This document shows, one piece after another, positions 8,757 to 16,427 of a stretch of DNA of 34,114 nucleotides; within the stretch, counting starts at the first letter, position 1; every line of letters starts with the position of its first letter. The position numbers and the translations under genes are program-made. The notes below the pieces were generated by a model that saw nothing but the letters and a program-made list of their open reading frames with translations, was not told the DNA's origin and did no database searches. The stretch lies in the NCBI GenBank assembly GCA_009692585.1, contig SHYX01000047.1:1-34114 (forward strand), written 5' to 3'. The DNA is from Myxococcales bacterium (GTDB taxonomy: Bacteria; Myxococcota; UBA796; SXON01).

Positions 8757-9701
8757 CTACAGCGCCTTCCATTCCGGATTCGGCCACATCGGCCTGGCGT
8801 CGCTGCCGTCGGCGGCCGTGCACCCGAGCCACCGCTGCGGATCTTCGAGCACCCGAGCCACCGCATCCATTCCAAACCGAGCCGCGAGGCCGTGGTCGAT
8901 GCGCTCGTCGTAGCTGAACCGGAGGTGCATCCTCGGCCGCACCTTCACCTCGCCACCCACCACCATCGGCTGGTCCTCCACCTTCCCGACCATGATGAAC
9001 AGCGGGCAGGTTCCGTATTCGAAGAGGTGGTGGTAGCCGGGGCCCATCTTCAGACTGCCGAGGTTGGCGACGAAGATGCTGGTGTGGAGCGGGTCGTCCT
9101 TGATGAAGAAGCCGGGCAGGATGTTGTAGTGGTTGAGCGTGTTGATCAACCGGGCGGCCACGCGCAGCAACGGGCGGGGCAGGAGGTTGAAAAGGTCCAA
9201 CTCCTTGTCCCCTGACGTCCGCTTGCCGCTGCGCTCCTCGGTGATGCCGCTGTTGACGCGGGCGCACCAGTCCTTGAAGGACTCGCCGTCGATGAACTCC
9301 CGCTTCACCGTGCCGATCTTGGCCTCCCGATCCAGACGGGTGCGCAGCATCGAGAAGCTGAGCCACCGGCCGTCGCGCGCGTAGAGGCGGCGACCCATGA
9401 CGAACCGATTCATCGCCGGGGTGGCCGAGAGCCCGATCCCGATGGCAGCGACGGTCGCCTGCGTGGGGTTGGCCTCGGGCACGACCTGCCGGCAGCGCTC
9501 GAGCCATCCATTGAAGTTCGTCGCGTCCAGATAGGCGTCAAAGTAGACGACCGATTCGTTCCGGCCGGGCATGAGGTACAGCATGATCCGCCGGTAAGGC
9601 GGAATCTTCATCAGGACGCCGTCCGGGCGGGAGGTCTTGAACTCCAAGACCAACCAGAAGGCGGCGATCGCGGCGGCCACGAGGGCGGCGGTGGGGGGCA
9701 T
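8757..9701 (-). CDS. Stand-alone 2-oxoacid dehydrogenase E2-type acyltransferase domain protein
   Basis: A 314-residue protein resembling the catalytic (chloramphenicol-acetyltransferase-like) domain of E2 dihydrolipoyl acyltransferases, but without lipoyl or E1/E3-binding domains. A hydrophobic N-terminal segment (about 5-20) suggests membrane anchoring. Family features are the opening MKIPPYRRIMLYLMPGRNESVV, FVANLGSLKMGPGYHH (the IxNxGxxG region), the GKVEDQP strand, and RFSYDERIDHGLAARF at about 261-276. This last aligns with the E2 active-site motif SYDHRxxDG, but the His is replaced by Glu (E266) and a His (H270) sits at the usual Asp position. No E1 or E3 genes are nearby. The substrate is unknown; transfer of an acyl group from CoA is a family-based guess. 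It lies downstream of a small lipoprotein gene on the same strand. Confidence 0.75.
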   Translation of the reverse strand: MPPTAALVAAAIAAFWLVLEFKTSRPDGVLMKIPPYRRIMLYLMPGRNESVVYFDAYLDATNFNGWLERCRQVVPEANPTQATVAAIGIGLSATPAMNRFVMGRRLYARDGRWLSFSMLRTRLDREAKIGTVKREFIDGESFKDWCARVNSGITEERSGKRTSGDKELDLFNLLPRPLLRVAARLINTLNHYNILPGFFIKDDPLHTSIFVANLGSLKMGPGYHHLFEYGTCPLFIMVGKVEDQPMVVGGEVKVRPRMHLRFSYDERIDHGLAARFGMDAVARVLEDPQRWLGCTAADGSDARPMWPNPEWKAL

Positions 9702-9835
9702 TGCCCGAGCCTACGCCGTCGGCTCGTTCTCTTCAACGAAACTTCCAGAGCGGTGTACACCCGCTCGCGTCCCGCGACTCGCTTGGTGCGCCCACCAAGC
9801 GGCCGGTGGATGTCACGCCTGGCCGCGGCGCTGAG

Positions 9836-10309
9836 CTATTGATCCTCGGTCTTCTGGGCCGAGGCGAGAAAGGGCGCCGACTCGTGCCCATCGATGTCGA
9901 CGACCACGAACGCGAAGTCATAGGTCGGCACCGCCACGGCGTCGCACTCGACGTCAAGGTCGTCCCCCTGCCAACTGGTCGCGCACGACCCCTCCGCGCA
10001 CGCCAGCGCCACCGTCCCGATGACCCCTCCGGCGTCGGAAACATCGACGCGACCGAGCGGCTCGATGGTGCCCAGGCCCTGCTGGTCGGAGACCGTGGCG
10101 GCCCCGTTCCACTGGATGAAGGTGTCGCCGGTGGAGTGGAAATAGCAGGTCACCGACGCCGACTCCACGACCGGTGCCCCGAGGCCCACCGGTACGCCCC
10201 GATCCGCGGTGTCGCCGCCCTCCGAGGAGGAGGCGCACGCCAGGAGCAGGACCATCAGGGGCATTCGTTGCAGCACCCCGCTGCTGCCGTCACCCAGATT
10301 CAGGACCAT
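9836..10309 (-). CDS. Small putative lipoprotein, unknown function
   Basis: A predicted exported protein of 157 residues. The hydrophobic stretch MPLMVLLLAC followed by ASSSEGGDTADRG reads as a lipobox with a flexible acidic linker. The mature part (VPVGLGAPVVESASVTCYFHSTGDTFIQWNGAATVSD onward) is beta-rich, has four further Cys that could form disulfides, and contains VDIDGHES, which resembles an Ig-like or FN3-like fold. The ATG at 10309 is taken as the start, but the ATG at 10264 lies directly before the hydrophobic core and is preceded by GGGGTG, so it may be the true one. The gene starts 7 bp after the glycosyltransferase-like gene and may be co-transcribed with it. The 134 bp between its end and the acyltransferase gene hold nothing recognisable. 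Confidence 0.65.
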   Translation of the reverse strand: MVLNLGDGSSGVLQRMPLMVLLLACASSSEGGDTADRGVPVGLGAPVVESASVTCYFHSTGDTFIQWNGAATVSDQQGLGTIEPLGRVDVSDAGGVIGTVALACAEGSCATSWQGDDLDVECDAVAVPTYDFAFVVVDIDGHESAPFLASAQKTEDQ

Positions 10310-10316
10310 CGGGCCA

Positions 10317-10991
10317 TCATAGCGCAGTCCTCCGGCCACCACGAGCGGTGGTGGAACGGGCGTCCGCGGCCAGACAGCGCCACGCGGCGGCCTCATCCTC
10401 ACCCGTTCGCCCGCGCGCCGCCCATGCCGCGGCCGCGGCACCGAGCCGGGCGCGGCGGCGAGGATCGTCGACGAGCGCCTGGCGGGCGGCCGCGGCGTCA
10501 GCGACGACGACCGTGCCCGGCGGGAACGCTTCGTCAGCGACCGTCGAGACGATCGCCGCCCCACCCCTCGCCGCCGCGACCACGCGCTCCGGATCGAACC
10601 GGTCGGCGAGCCCCGCGACGTAGACGCCATCGTGTTCGTCGCCGGCCGATGGCCCCGGCGCGACGACCGTCAGCCGACCCATGGGTATCCACGCAGCCCA
10701 CGCCCGGGCCGCGAACTGACTCGGAAGCACCAGACGGTTGATCGCCCCCGTGCCCCACGGGGGCGCGACGGGCTCGCCCAACGGGACGACCAGGAGTGCA
10801 CGCGCCCGCAGCGACACCGCCCGGACCACCAACCGCGACCAGGACGCCGGGGCGGCAAAGCCGAGCACGAGGTCCGCGCCCCGGAGTCGGGCAGGCCATC
10901 CGGCCAACGGTAGAACCGGCGCTCCAAGGGCGCGCGCGGCGCGCATCACGCGCTCGCTGACGTCGTCCGCCAGCACCACCGCCTTGCTCAT
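10317..10991 (-). CDS. GT-B glycosyltransferase-like protein, short
   Basis: A 224-residue protein with no confident family assignment. Several segments recall the C-terminal half of GT-B (GT1/GT4) glycosyltransferases. SQFAARAWAAWIPMGRLTVVAPG resembles the 'S..sr..l.....p..ki.vvpPG' linker, VYVAGLADRFDPERVVAAARGGAAIVSTV resembles the nucleotide-sugar region, and LVDDPRRRARLGAAAAAWAARG matches the common 'lladp.lr.rlg.aa' helix. The N-terminal domain is shortened and the EX7E motif is not clear, so activity is doubtful. The ATG at 10989-10991 was chosen; a GTG at 11013-11015 is an alternative. It is divergent from korA with a 54-bp gap and lies upstream of the small lipoprotein gene. Confidence 0.55.
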   Translation of the reverse strand: MSKAVVLADDVSERVMRAARALGAPVLPLAGWPARLRGADLVLGFAAPASWSRLVVRAVSLRARALLVVPLGEPVAPPWGTGAINRLVLPSQFAARAWAAWIPMGRLTVVAPGPSAGDEHDGVYVAGLADRFDPERVVAAARGGAAIVSTVADEAFPPGTVVVADAAAARQALVDDPRRRARLGAAAAAWAARGRTGEDEAAAWRCLAADARSTTARGGRRTAL

Positions 10992-11033
10992 GCGCGGCCG
11001 TATCGCGTTAAGCACCGGCGCTCATTCCGAAGC

Positions 11034-11039
11034 GAGGAG
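11034..11039 (+). promoter_or_regulatory. Ribosome-binding site that fixes the korA TTG start
   Basis: GAGGAG lies six bases before the TTG at 11046-11048. No ATG or GTG in frame is better placed before the conserved N-terminal VVVRFAGDSGDGMQ, so translation very probably starts at TTG. Confidence 0.7.
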
Positions 11040-11045
11040 CGCGCC

Positions 11046-12869
11046 TTGAAGACCGCCCAAATCGTCGAACACGTCGTGGTCCGCTTCGCTGGCGACTCCG
11101 GCGACGGCATGCAGGTCATCGGCAGCCAGTTCACCAACACCACCGCGCTGCTCGGCAACGACCTCGCGACCTTCCCCGACTTCCCCGCCGAGATCCGCGC
11201 GCCGGCGGGAACGCTTGCGGGCGTGTCCGGCTTCCAGTTGCACTTTGCCAGTCACGACATCTTCACGCCCGGTGACGAGCCCGAGGCGCTGGTGGCGATG
11301 AATCCTGCGGCGCTCAAGGCGAACATCGCTGACCTCAAAAAGGGCGGCCTCGTCATCGTGAACAAGGAGAAGTTCGTCGAGCGGGAGTTCGAAAAGGCAG
11401 GAATGACCAGCAACCCGCTCATCGACGGCTCGCTCAGCGACTTCCGGGTGATCGAGGTGGACCTGGCCCGGCAGAGCAAGGCCGCGGTCGACGGTCTCGG
11501 CCTCGGCGCGAAGGACACCGACCGCTGCAAGAACTTCTACGCCCTGGGCATCACCTACTGGTTGTACAGCCGCCCCATGGAGACCACGGAGCGCTGGATC
11601 AACGCCAAGTTCAAGGACCCCTACCGCGAGGCCAACCTGCGCTCGCTCCGGGCGGGCTACGCCTACGCCGAGACCGTGGAGATGTTCCACACGCGCTACG
11701 AAGTTCCGCCGATGCGGCAGGATCCCGGCGTCTATCGCAACATCATGGGCAACCAGGCGACGGCGATGGGGCTGGTAGTCGGCACAGAAAAGGCTGGCTT
11801 GCGGCTATTTCTCGGCAGCTACCCCATCACCCCGGCCAGCGACATCCTGCACGCGCTCAGCGGCTACAAATCCTATGGGGTGTACACCTTCCAAGCCGAG
11901 GACGAAATCGCGGCGATCACCAGCGCCATCGGCGCGTCCTTCGGCGGCTCGCTGGGGATGACCACGACGTCGGGGCCCGGCATGGCGCTCAAGACCGAAG
12001 CGCTGGGCCTCGCGGTGATGACCGAGCTCCCGCTGGTGCTCGTCAACATCCAGCGCGGCGGCCCCTCGACCGGATTGCCCACCAAGACCGAGCAGTCCGA
12101 CCTGCTGCAGGCGGTCTATGGTCGCAACGGCGAGGCCCCCATTCCGGTGATTGCCGCGTGTACTCCTGGCGATTGCTTCGACATGGCCGTGGAGGCGGTG
12201 CGCATCGCGGTCACGTACATGACGCCGGTCATCCTCTTGACCGATGGCTACCTCGCCAACGGCAGCGAACCGTGGCGCGTGCCCACGGTCGCCGACATTC
12301 CCCCCTTCCCCGTACAATTTCGCACCGACCCCGAGGGATTCCTGCCCTACGCGCGCAACCCCGACACCCTGGCGCGCCCGTGGGTACGTCCGGGGACGCC
12401 GGGGCTCGAGCACCGCATCGGCGGAATAGAAAAGCAGGAGGGCACCGGTAACGTGAACTACGAAGCGCTCAATCACGAGCGCATGGTGCAATTGCGCGCG
12501 GCGAAGGTCGCGGGAATCAAGGTGCCCGACCTGACGGTCTACGGCGACCCCGATGGTCTCTTGGTCGTCGGCTGGGGCAGCACCTACGGCGCCATCCGCG
12601 TCGCGGTCGATCTGGCCCGTCGCGAGGGCCTCCGCGTGGGTCACGCCCACATCCGGAACATCCATCCGCTTCCGGCCAACATCATCGATGTGCTCCGGCA
12701 GTACGGTCGCGTCATCGTCCCGGAGATGAACATGGGTCAGTTGGTCAAGCTGCTGCGGGACAAGAGCCTCATCGACTGCATCTCCATTCCCAAGGTGCAG
12801 GGGCAGGCGTTCAAGGTCAGCGAGGTCCTCGCCTCGATCCGTCACCACCAGATCGTGGAGGCCAAGTAA
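11046..12869 (+). CDS. korA: 2-oxoacid:ferredoxin oxidoreductase, fused gamma-alpha subunit
   Basis: The larger subunit (607 residues) of a two-subunit, CoA-dependent 2-oxoacid:ferredoxin oxidoreductase, most like 2-oxoglutarate synthase KorA. Residues 1 to about 190 form the gamma domain (RFAGDSGDGMQVIGSQF, PDFPAEIRAPAGTLAGVSGFQL). From about 215 onward is the alpha pyrimidine-binding domain, with GNQATAMG, SYPITPASDILH, AEDEIAAITSAIGASFGG, TTTSGPGMALKTEALG, NIQRGGPSTGLPTKTEQSDL and the C-terminal VGWGSTYGAI and PEMNMGQL motifs. These are all classical for the family. It reversibly links 2-oxoacid decarboxylation to reduced ferredoxin in the cytoplasm, in an oxidative or reductive TCA cycle. 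Start is TTG, supported by a strong ribosome-binding site. It overlaps korB by one base (TAATG). Substrate could be 2-oxoglutarate or a branched 2-oxoacid; sequence alone does not settle it. Confidence 0.93.
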   Translation: MKTAQIVEHVVVRFAGDSGDGMQVIGSQFTNTTALLGNDLATFPDFPAEIRAPAGTLAGVSGFQLHFASHDIFTPGDEPEALVAMNPAALKANIADLKKGGLVIVNKEKFVEREFEKAGMTSNPLIDGSLSDFRVIEVDLARQSKAAVDGLGLGAKDTDRCKNFYALGITYWLYSRPMETTERWINAKFKDPYREANLRSLRAGYAYAETVEMFHTRYEVPPMRQDPGVYRNIMGNQATAMGLVVGTEKAGLRLFLGSYPITPASDILHALSGYKSYGVYTFQAEDEIAAITSAIGASFGGSLGMTTTSGPGMALKTEALGLAVMTELPLVLVNIQRGGPSTGLPTKTEQSDLLQAVYGRNGEAPIPVIAACTPGDCFDMAVEAVRIAVTYMTPVILLTDGYLANGSEPWRVPTVADIPPFPVQFRTDPEGFLPYARNPDTLARPWVRPGTPGLEHRIGGIEKQEGTGNVNYEALNHERMVQLRAAKVAGIKVPDLTVYGDPDGLLVVGWGSTYGAIRVAVDLARREGLRVGHAHIRNIHPLPANIIDVLRQYGRVIVPEMNMGQLVKLLRDKSLIDCISIPKVQGQAFKVSEVLASIRHHQIVEAK

Positions 12870-13879
12870 TGGAAACCCAGCCGCCGACCTACACCAAGAA
12901 AGACTTCATGTCGGATCAGATCATCCGGTGGTGCCCCGGATGCGGCGACTACGCCATCCTTTCCCAGGCGCAGACGGTCTTTGCCGAGCTCGGCATCCCG
13001 CGTGAGAAGTTCGCCATCGTGTCCGGCATCGGATGCAGTTCACGTTTTCCCTATTACATCAACGCATATGGGTTTCACACGATCCACGGTCGTGCGTTTG
13101 CGGTGGCGACCGGACTGAAAGTCAGCCGCCCCGAATTGTCGGTTTGGGTCGCGACGGGCGATGGCGACGCGCTCTCTATCGGGGGCAACCATTTCATCCA
13201 CTGCCTGCGCCGCAACGTCGACCTCAACATCCTCCTGTTCAACAACAAGATCTACGGCCTGACCAAGGGGCAGTACTCGCCGACCAGCGAAATCGGCAAG
13301 AAGACGAAGTCGACCCCTTTCGGCAGCGTCGACCACCCATTTTCCCCCGCGGCGCTCGCGCTCGGCGCCGACGCCAGCTTCGTGGCCCGCAGCGTCGACA
13401 TCCTGGTGAAGGAGCAGCGCGAGGTGATGCGCGCCGCGGCCGCACATCGGGGCACCTCGTTCGTCGAGCTGTACCAGAACTGCAACATCTTCAACGACGG
13501 CGCCTGGGATGCGTTGACCGAAAAGTCGGTGCGCGAAGAGCGCTGCATCTTCCTGGAGCACGGCAAGCCCATGGTGTTCGCGGGGGGCCGAAAGGGCATC
13601 CGTCTGAGCGGCATCCGGCCCACCGTCGTCGAACTCGGCGACGGCCTGACTGCCGACGATTGCCTCATCCATGACGAGGCCGACCCCTTCCTGGGCGCGA
13701 TCGTAGCCCGGATGGACTACCCCGCCTTCCCGGTGCCGATGGGCATCCTGCATCGCAACCCCCGTGCCACCTTCGACACGCTGATGAACGAGCAGATCAC
13801 CGAGGCGCAGAAGGACGGCAAGCCGGACCTGCAGACCTTGCTCAACGGCCGCGAGACCTGGACCGTCAAGGAAGGGTGA
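12869..13879 (+). CDS. korB: 2-oxoacid:ferredoxin oxidoreductase, beta subunit
   Basis: The thiamine diphosphate-binding subunit (336 residues) partnering KorA. The iron-sulfur Cys pattern begins with WCPGCG (C22, C25), continues with SGIGCSSR (C56) and probably ends with YQNCNIF. The ThDP/Mg motif GDGDALSIGGNHFIH...NILLFNN spans about 98-126, and IYGLTKGQYSPTS is the conserved loop that follows it. The length fits the family. The ATG overlaps the korA stop, which suggests translational coupling and equal amounts of the two subunits. It is followed by an HAD phosphatase gene with a 4-bp overlap. No ferredoxin gene is adjacent. Confidence in the family is very high, and moderate for 2-oxoglutarate as substrate. 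Confidence 0.94.
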   Translation: METQPPTYTKKDFMSDQIIRWCPGCGDYAILSQAQTVFAELGIPREKFAIVSGIGCSSRFPYYINAYGFHTIHGRAFAVATGLKVSRPELSVWVATGDGDALSIGGNHFIHCLRRNVDLNILLFNNKIYGLTKGQYSPTSEIGKKTKSTPFGSVDHPFSPAALALGADASFVARSVDILVKEQREVMRAAAAHRGTSFVELYQNCNIFNDGAWDALTEKSVREERCIFLEHGKPMVFAGGRKGIRLSGIRPTVVELGDGLTADDCLIHDEADPFLGAIVARMDYPAFPVPMGILHRNPRATFDTLMNEQITEAQKDGKPDLQTLLNGRETWTVKEG

Positions 13880-14667
13880 GCCGCCTGCAGCCCCTCGCCG
13901 CCATCGATCGCGAGGCCGCCAGGGGACTGATCGGCGTGCTCACCGACATCGACGACACCCTCACGCTGCACGGCCGACTCGTGCCCGCCGCCTTCGCGGC
14001 CATGGCCGCACTTCGCGACGCCGGCATGGCCGTGGTCCCCGTCACCGGGCGGCCCGCCGGCTGGTGCGACCAGATCGCCCGACAGTGGCCCTGCGACGGC
14101 GTCGTCGGCGAGAACGGGGGGTTGTGGTTCGCGATGCGTGACGGTCGCCTGGCGCGGGCCTACGCCCAGTCGCCGGAGGAGCGCCTTGGCAACGCCGGCC
14201 GACTCGCCGCGATCGAAAGAGCGGTGCTGGGCGAGGTTCCGGGGACCGCCGTGGCCAGCGACCAGCCCTACCGCGAGTTGGACCTCGCGATCGACTTTTG
14301 CGAGGATGTGCCCCCCCTCTCCGACGATGCGATCGATCACATCGTCGCCATCTTCGAGCGTTTCGGCGCCACGTGCAAGGTCTCCAGCATCCACGTCAAC
14401 GGCTGGTACGGGCGCTTCGACAAGCTGGCGGGATTTGAGGGGTTGTGCGCGGACCTGGGACTGGACGCCGCGCCGGAGCGCTGGGCCTACGTCGGGGACA
14501 GCGCCAACGATGCCCCGATGTTCGCCCACTTCCCGCTGTCGGTCGGGGTGGCCAACGTCGATCGCTGGCTCCCGCGCATTCCGGTCGCCCCCGCCTTCCG
14601 CACCGACGCGGCGGGGGGCCACGGCTTCGCCGAATTGGTGGCGAGACTGCTGGCGCTTCGCGTTTGA
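13876..14667 (+). CDS. HAD-superfamily (type IIB-like) sugar-phosphatase-like protein
   Basis: A cytoplasmic HAD hydrolase of 263 residues. Motif I is LTDIDDTLTLHG (nucleophile D24, acid D26), motif II is VPVTGRP (Thr57), and motif IV is YVGDSANDAPMF with the metal-binding Asp pair near the C terminus. The cap sits between motifs II and IV, as in the IIB type (sucrose-6F-phosphate, trehalose-6-phosphate and mannosyl-3-phosphoglycerate phosphatases). The GTG start overlaps the korB stop by 4 bp (GTGA), so it should be translated with KorB. A link to 2-oxoacid metabolism is not established; removal of a phosphorylated by-product is a guess. Convergent with the DUF309 gene, 12 bp apart. Confidence 0.85.
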   Translation: MSRLQPLAAIDREAARGLIGVLTDIDDTLTLHGRLVPAAFAAMAALRDAGMAVVPVTGRPAGWCDQIARQWPCDGVVGENGGLWFAMRDGRLARAYAQSPEERLGNAGRLAAIERAVLGEVPGTAVASDQPYRELDLAIDFCEDVPPLSDDAIDHIVAIFERFGATCKVSSIHVNGWYGRFDKLAGFEGLCADLGLDAAPERWAYVGDSANDAPMFAHFPLSVGVANVDRWLPRIPVAPAFRTDAAGGHGFAELVARLLALRV

Positions 14668-14679
14668 TGAGACACGGGG

Positions 14680-15039
14680 TCACCCCCGGTCGAGCCACAC
14701 GAGGTCCGGAAGGGGGACCGACTCGTCGCGACGCGCCGCCGTCATGCAGGGCGTCAGGGCCTCCAGGAGCCGCGCGACGTCGATGCCGGGCCAGGGCAGC
14801 CCATCCGCGAGTTTGCCCAGCGCCTTGTCCCACTGGCCCACCGCGCTGCGCATGCTGCCGCGCCGATGGTGTTCGAGAGCCACGGCGAGGTGAATCAAGC
14901 CCTGCAACGCGCGTCGCGGCGGTCCGTGGGGCAGGGCCTTCCACTGCCGCTCCCACACCTCGTGCGCCCCAAACCCGTTCCCCGCGGCAAGCAGAGCACG
15001 CCCCTCGCCAAGATCCAGCGGCGGGACCGCCTCGATCAC
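14680..15039 (-). CDS. DUF309 domain protein
   Basis: A small helical cytoplasmic protein of 119 residues. It matches DUF309 by the segment NGFGAHEVWERQWKALP (the F.EAHE.wE..W motif) and RALQGLIHLAVALEHHRRGSMRSA (the FLQGLIQ.A.AL.H...G motif). The biochemical role of DUF309 is unknown. The GTG start at 15037-15039 overlaps the stop of the upstream HEAT-repeat gene by 4 bp (GTGA), so the pair are coupled. The conserved His-Glu and Glu could bind a metal, which is inference. Confidence 0.8.
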   Translation of the reverse strand: MIEAVPPLDLGEGRALLAAGNGFGAHEVWERQWKALPHGPPRRALQGLIHLAVALEHHRRGSMRSAVGQWDKALGKLADGLPWPGIDVARLLEALTPCMTAARRDESVPLPDLVWLDRG

Positions 15040-16073
15040 GCCCGTTCCCCGGCCAGGATGGCGAGCACGCCGCGCGCATGTGTCGCTGCAGGCTCGATGC
15101 CAGCGGCCTCACAGCGGCGGAGCGGCCCCTGGGCGAGCGCGCCCATTCGGACCAGCGCATCCATCGCGGGCAGATACAGCCCGCCGAACGCGGTCCCGCT
15201 GGTGTCTCCCAGACAGGCCACAAGATCATCGAGCGCATCGGCCGAGCCGAGCTCACCGAGCGCCCACACCAGGTTGGCCCGCACCGGGTATTGAATCCCC
15301 AATCCCGCTCCCGGGCGGCCCTCGAAGTCCGCCCGCTCGGCGGCCAGGGCTCGGCGCAAAAGCGGCACCGCCGCCGCCAATCCCAGGCGCCCGAGGCCGT
15401 CGGCCGCCAAGCGCCGCTGCATGAAGCCCCGTCCGGGATCGACGTCGCGGGCGTGCAGCGCGTCCTTGAGCACCACCAACGCCCGCGGGTCGCCGTGCAG
15501 GCCCAGCGCCTCCAGCAGCAAATGATCGCCACGTCGCCCCGCCGAGGCTCGGGCAGAGAGGAGGACCCCGAAGTCGTCGGGATGGTGAAGCGCGGCCAGC
15601 CGAAGCCAGCGGGACGGCGCGCGTTCGTCATCGAGGAGCCGCGAGCGAGCGAGCGACCGGGGGACCCCGGCGTCCGCCCCGACTATCGTGAAGCGGTCCG
15701 CCAGCGGCGCGATGGAGAGCGCCTGTCCGGGCGCGCGAGGCCCGCCCGGCGTCGGCACCGTCCGCGCATCCAGGGCCGCCAGCTCGGCGCGGAGGCCGTC
15801 GTAACTCTCCCCAGCGCGTAGCCGCGCCAGCGTCGTGAGCAGATGGTCCTCCCTCGCCCGCGGTGGAGGCGCGGCCTGGAGCCAGGCCGGCTCGGGAGCC
15901 AACGAGCCCCCGGCCAGCGCCCTTCGCAGGGTTCGCCAGCCGCCGACGCTTCCGATCTCGCGCGCGGCAGCGACACAGGCCCGGCCATCCCCCGTTTCGG
16001 CGATGGCGCGCAGCTCGGCGATTCGCCGCCCTTCGGAGCGCAGTCGCGCCCACAGCTCCTTCATCCGGCCCAC
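15036..16073 (-). CDS. HEAT-repeat-like helical protein
   Basis: A 345-residue protein made of paired helices. The clearest repeats are DHLLLEALGLHGDPRALVVLKDAL, RRLAADGLGRLGLAAAVPLLRRAL and RANLVWALGELGSADALDDLVACL, each with the HEAT-type Asp/Gly turn. The N-terminal part has weaker repeats. Such proteins act as scaffolds or, in some cases, in DNA base-damage recognition (AlkD type) or as bilin lyases; no catalytic residues are evident here. The GTG at 16071-16073 is chosen because a near-perfect Shine-Dalgarno lies just before it. The ATG at 16062-16064 would be too far from it. Translationally coupled to the DUF309 gene downstream; the partner of both is unknown. Confidence 0.75.
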   Translation of the reverse strand: MGRMKELWARLRSEGRRIAELRAIAETGDGRACVAAAREIGSVGGWRTLRRALAGGSLAPEPAWLQAAPPPRAREDHLLTTLARLRAGESYDGLRAELAALDARTVPTPGGPRAPGQALSIAPLADRFTIVGADAGVPRSLARSRLLDDERAPSRWLRLAALHHPDDFGVLLSARASAGRRGDHLLLEALGLHGDPRALVVLKDALHARDVDPGRGFMQRRLAADGLGRLGLAAAVPLLRRALAAERADFEGRPGAGLGIQYPVRANLVWALGELGSADALDDLVACLGDTSGTAFGGLYLPAMDALVRMGALAQGPLRRCEAAGIEPAATHARGVLAILAGERA

Positions 16074-16075
16074 GC

Positions 16076-16084
16076 CACCTCCTT
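16076..16084 (-). promoter_or_regulatory. Near-perfect Shine-Dalgarno for the HEAT-repeat gene
   Basis: On the minus strand this reads AAGGAGGTG, full complementarity to the 16S rRNA tail. It is close to the GTG start (16071-16073) and about 11 bases from the later ATG, so it supports the GTG start. Confidence 0.65.
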
Positions 16085-16091
16085 CCCCACC

Positions 16092-16100
16092 TTATCCACA
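16092..16100 (+). promoter_or_regulatory. DnaA box (perfect consensus TTATCCACA)
   Basis: Exact match to the strong DnaA binding consensus TTATNCACA, 18 bp upstream of the HEAT-repeat start and inside the divergent gap. Confidence 0.6.
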
Positions 16101-16209
16101 AGCCCGGGTCCCAGCGCCACGAACCCTTGCCCACGATCCCGGGTTTTCCGCAACCCCCGGCCCGATCGGATGCACGGTCCATCCATGCTTTCGATCGCGC
16201 CGGTCGAAG

Positions 16210-16218
16210 TTATCCACA
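16210..16218 (+). promoter_or_regulatory. DnaA box (perfect consensus TTATCCACA)
   Basis: Second exact copy in the same orientation, 118 bp from the first. A TTGACT hexamer lies 5 bases downstream, so DnaA binding here could affect transcription toward the 16428 gene. Confidence 0.6.
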
Positions 16219-16427
16219 GGGGTTGACTCGTCCACCGTCCGCGCAAATTGATCGCCGCCGATGCAAACTTTTCTCTTTCTTGGCCCTTGCCGGCCGATCG
16301 GGGCCACCATAGCTTCTCTGCACGAGATCGCCGCGGTCGCCCGCGGGGCCGTCTCCCCTCCGCCTCCCCTCCTCTTCCCGCCTCTTTTCCGCTCCTCCTG
16401 GGTGCGGACACGCTGGGTACGTGGCAC

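Larger units (their letters stand above)
16074..16427. promoter_or_regulatory. 354-bp divergent gene-free region with DnaA boxes
   Basis: This is the only gene-free stretch over 300 bp that is not a mobile element. It separates the leftward HEAT-repeat gene from the rightward unknown gene. Two perfect DnaA boxes (16092-16100 and 16210-16218) and a weak copy, TTTTCCGCA (16144-16152, two mismatches), all point the same way. After the second box comes TTGACT (16223-16228), a possible -35 element with only a poor -10, then an unusually A/T-rich tract at about 16244-16300 containing GCAAATTGAT and CAAACTTTTCTCTTTCTT. A pyrimidine-rich run follows at about 16358-16402. These features could be a DnaA-controlled promoter or an origin-like region. 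No dnaA or dnaN gene is in the window. Confidence 0.5.

Noticed and set aside
16358..16402. Pyrimidine-rich tract as a terminator or special structure
   Set aside because: It has no dyad symmetry or T-run and lies in a spacer where biased composition is common.
16248..16427. N-terminal extension of the unknown protein from a TTG at 16248
   Set aside because: The added residues are low-complexity, cover the A/T-rich regulatory tract and would put the hydrophobic signal about 90 residues inside the protein.
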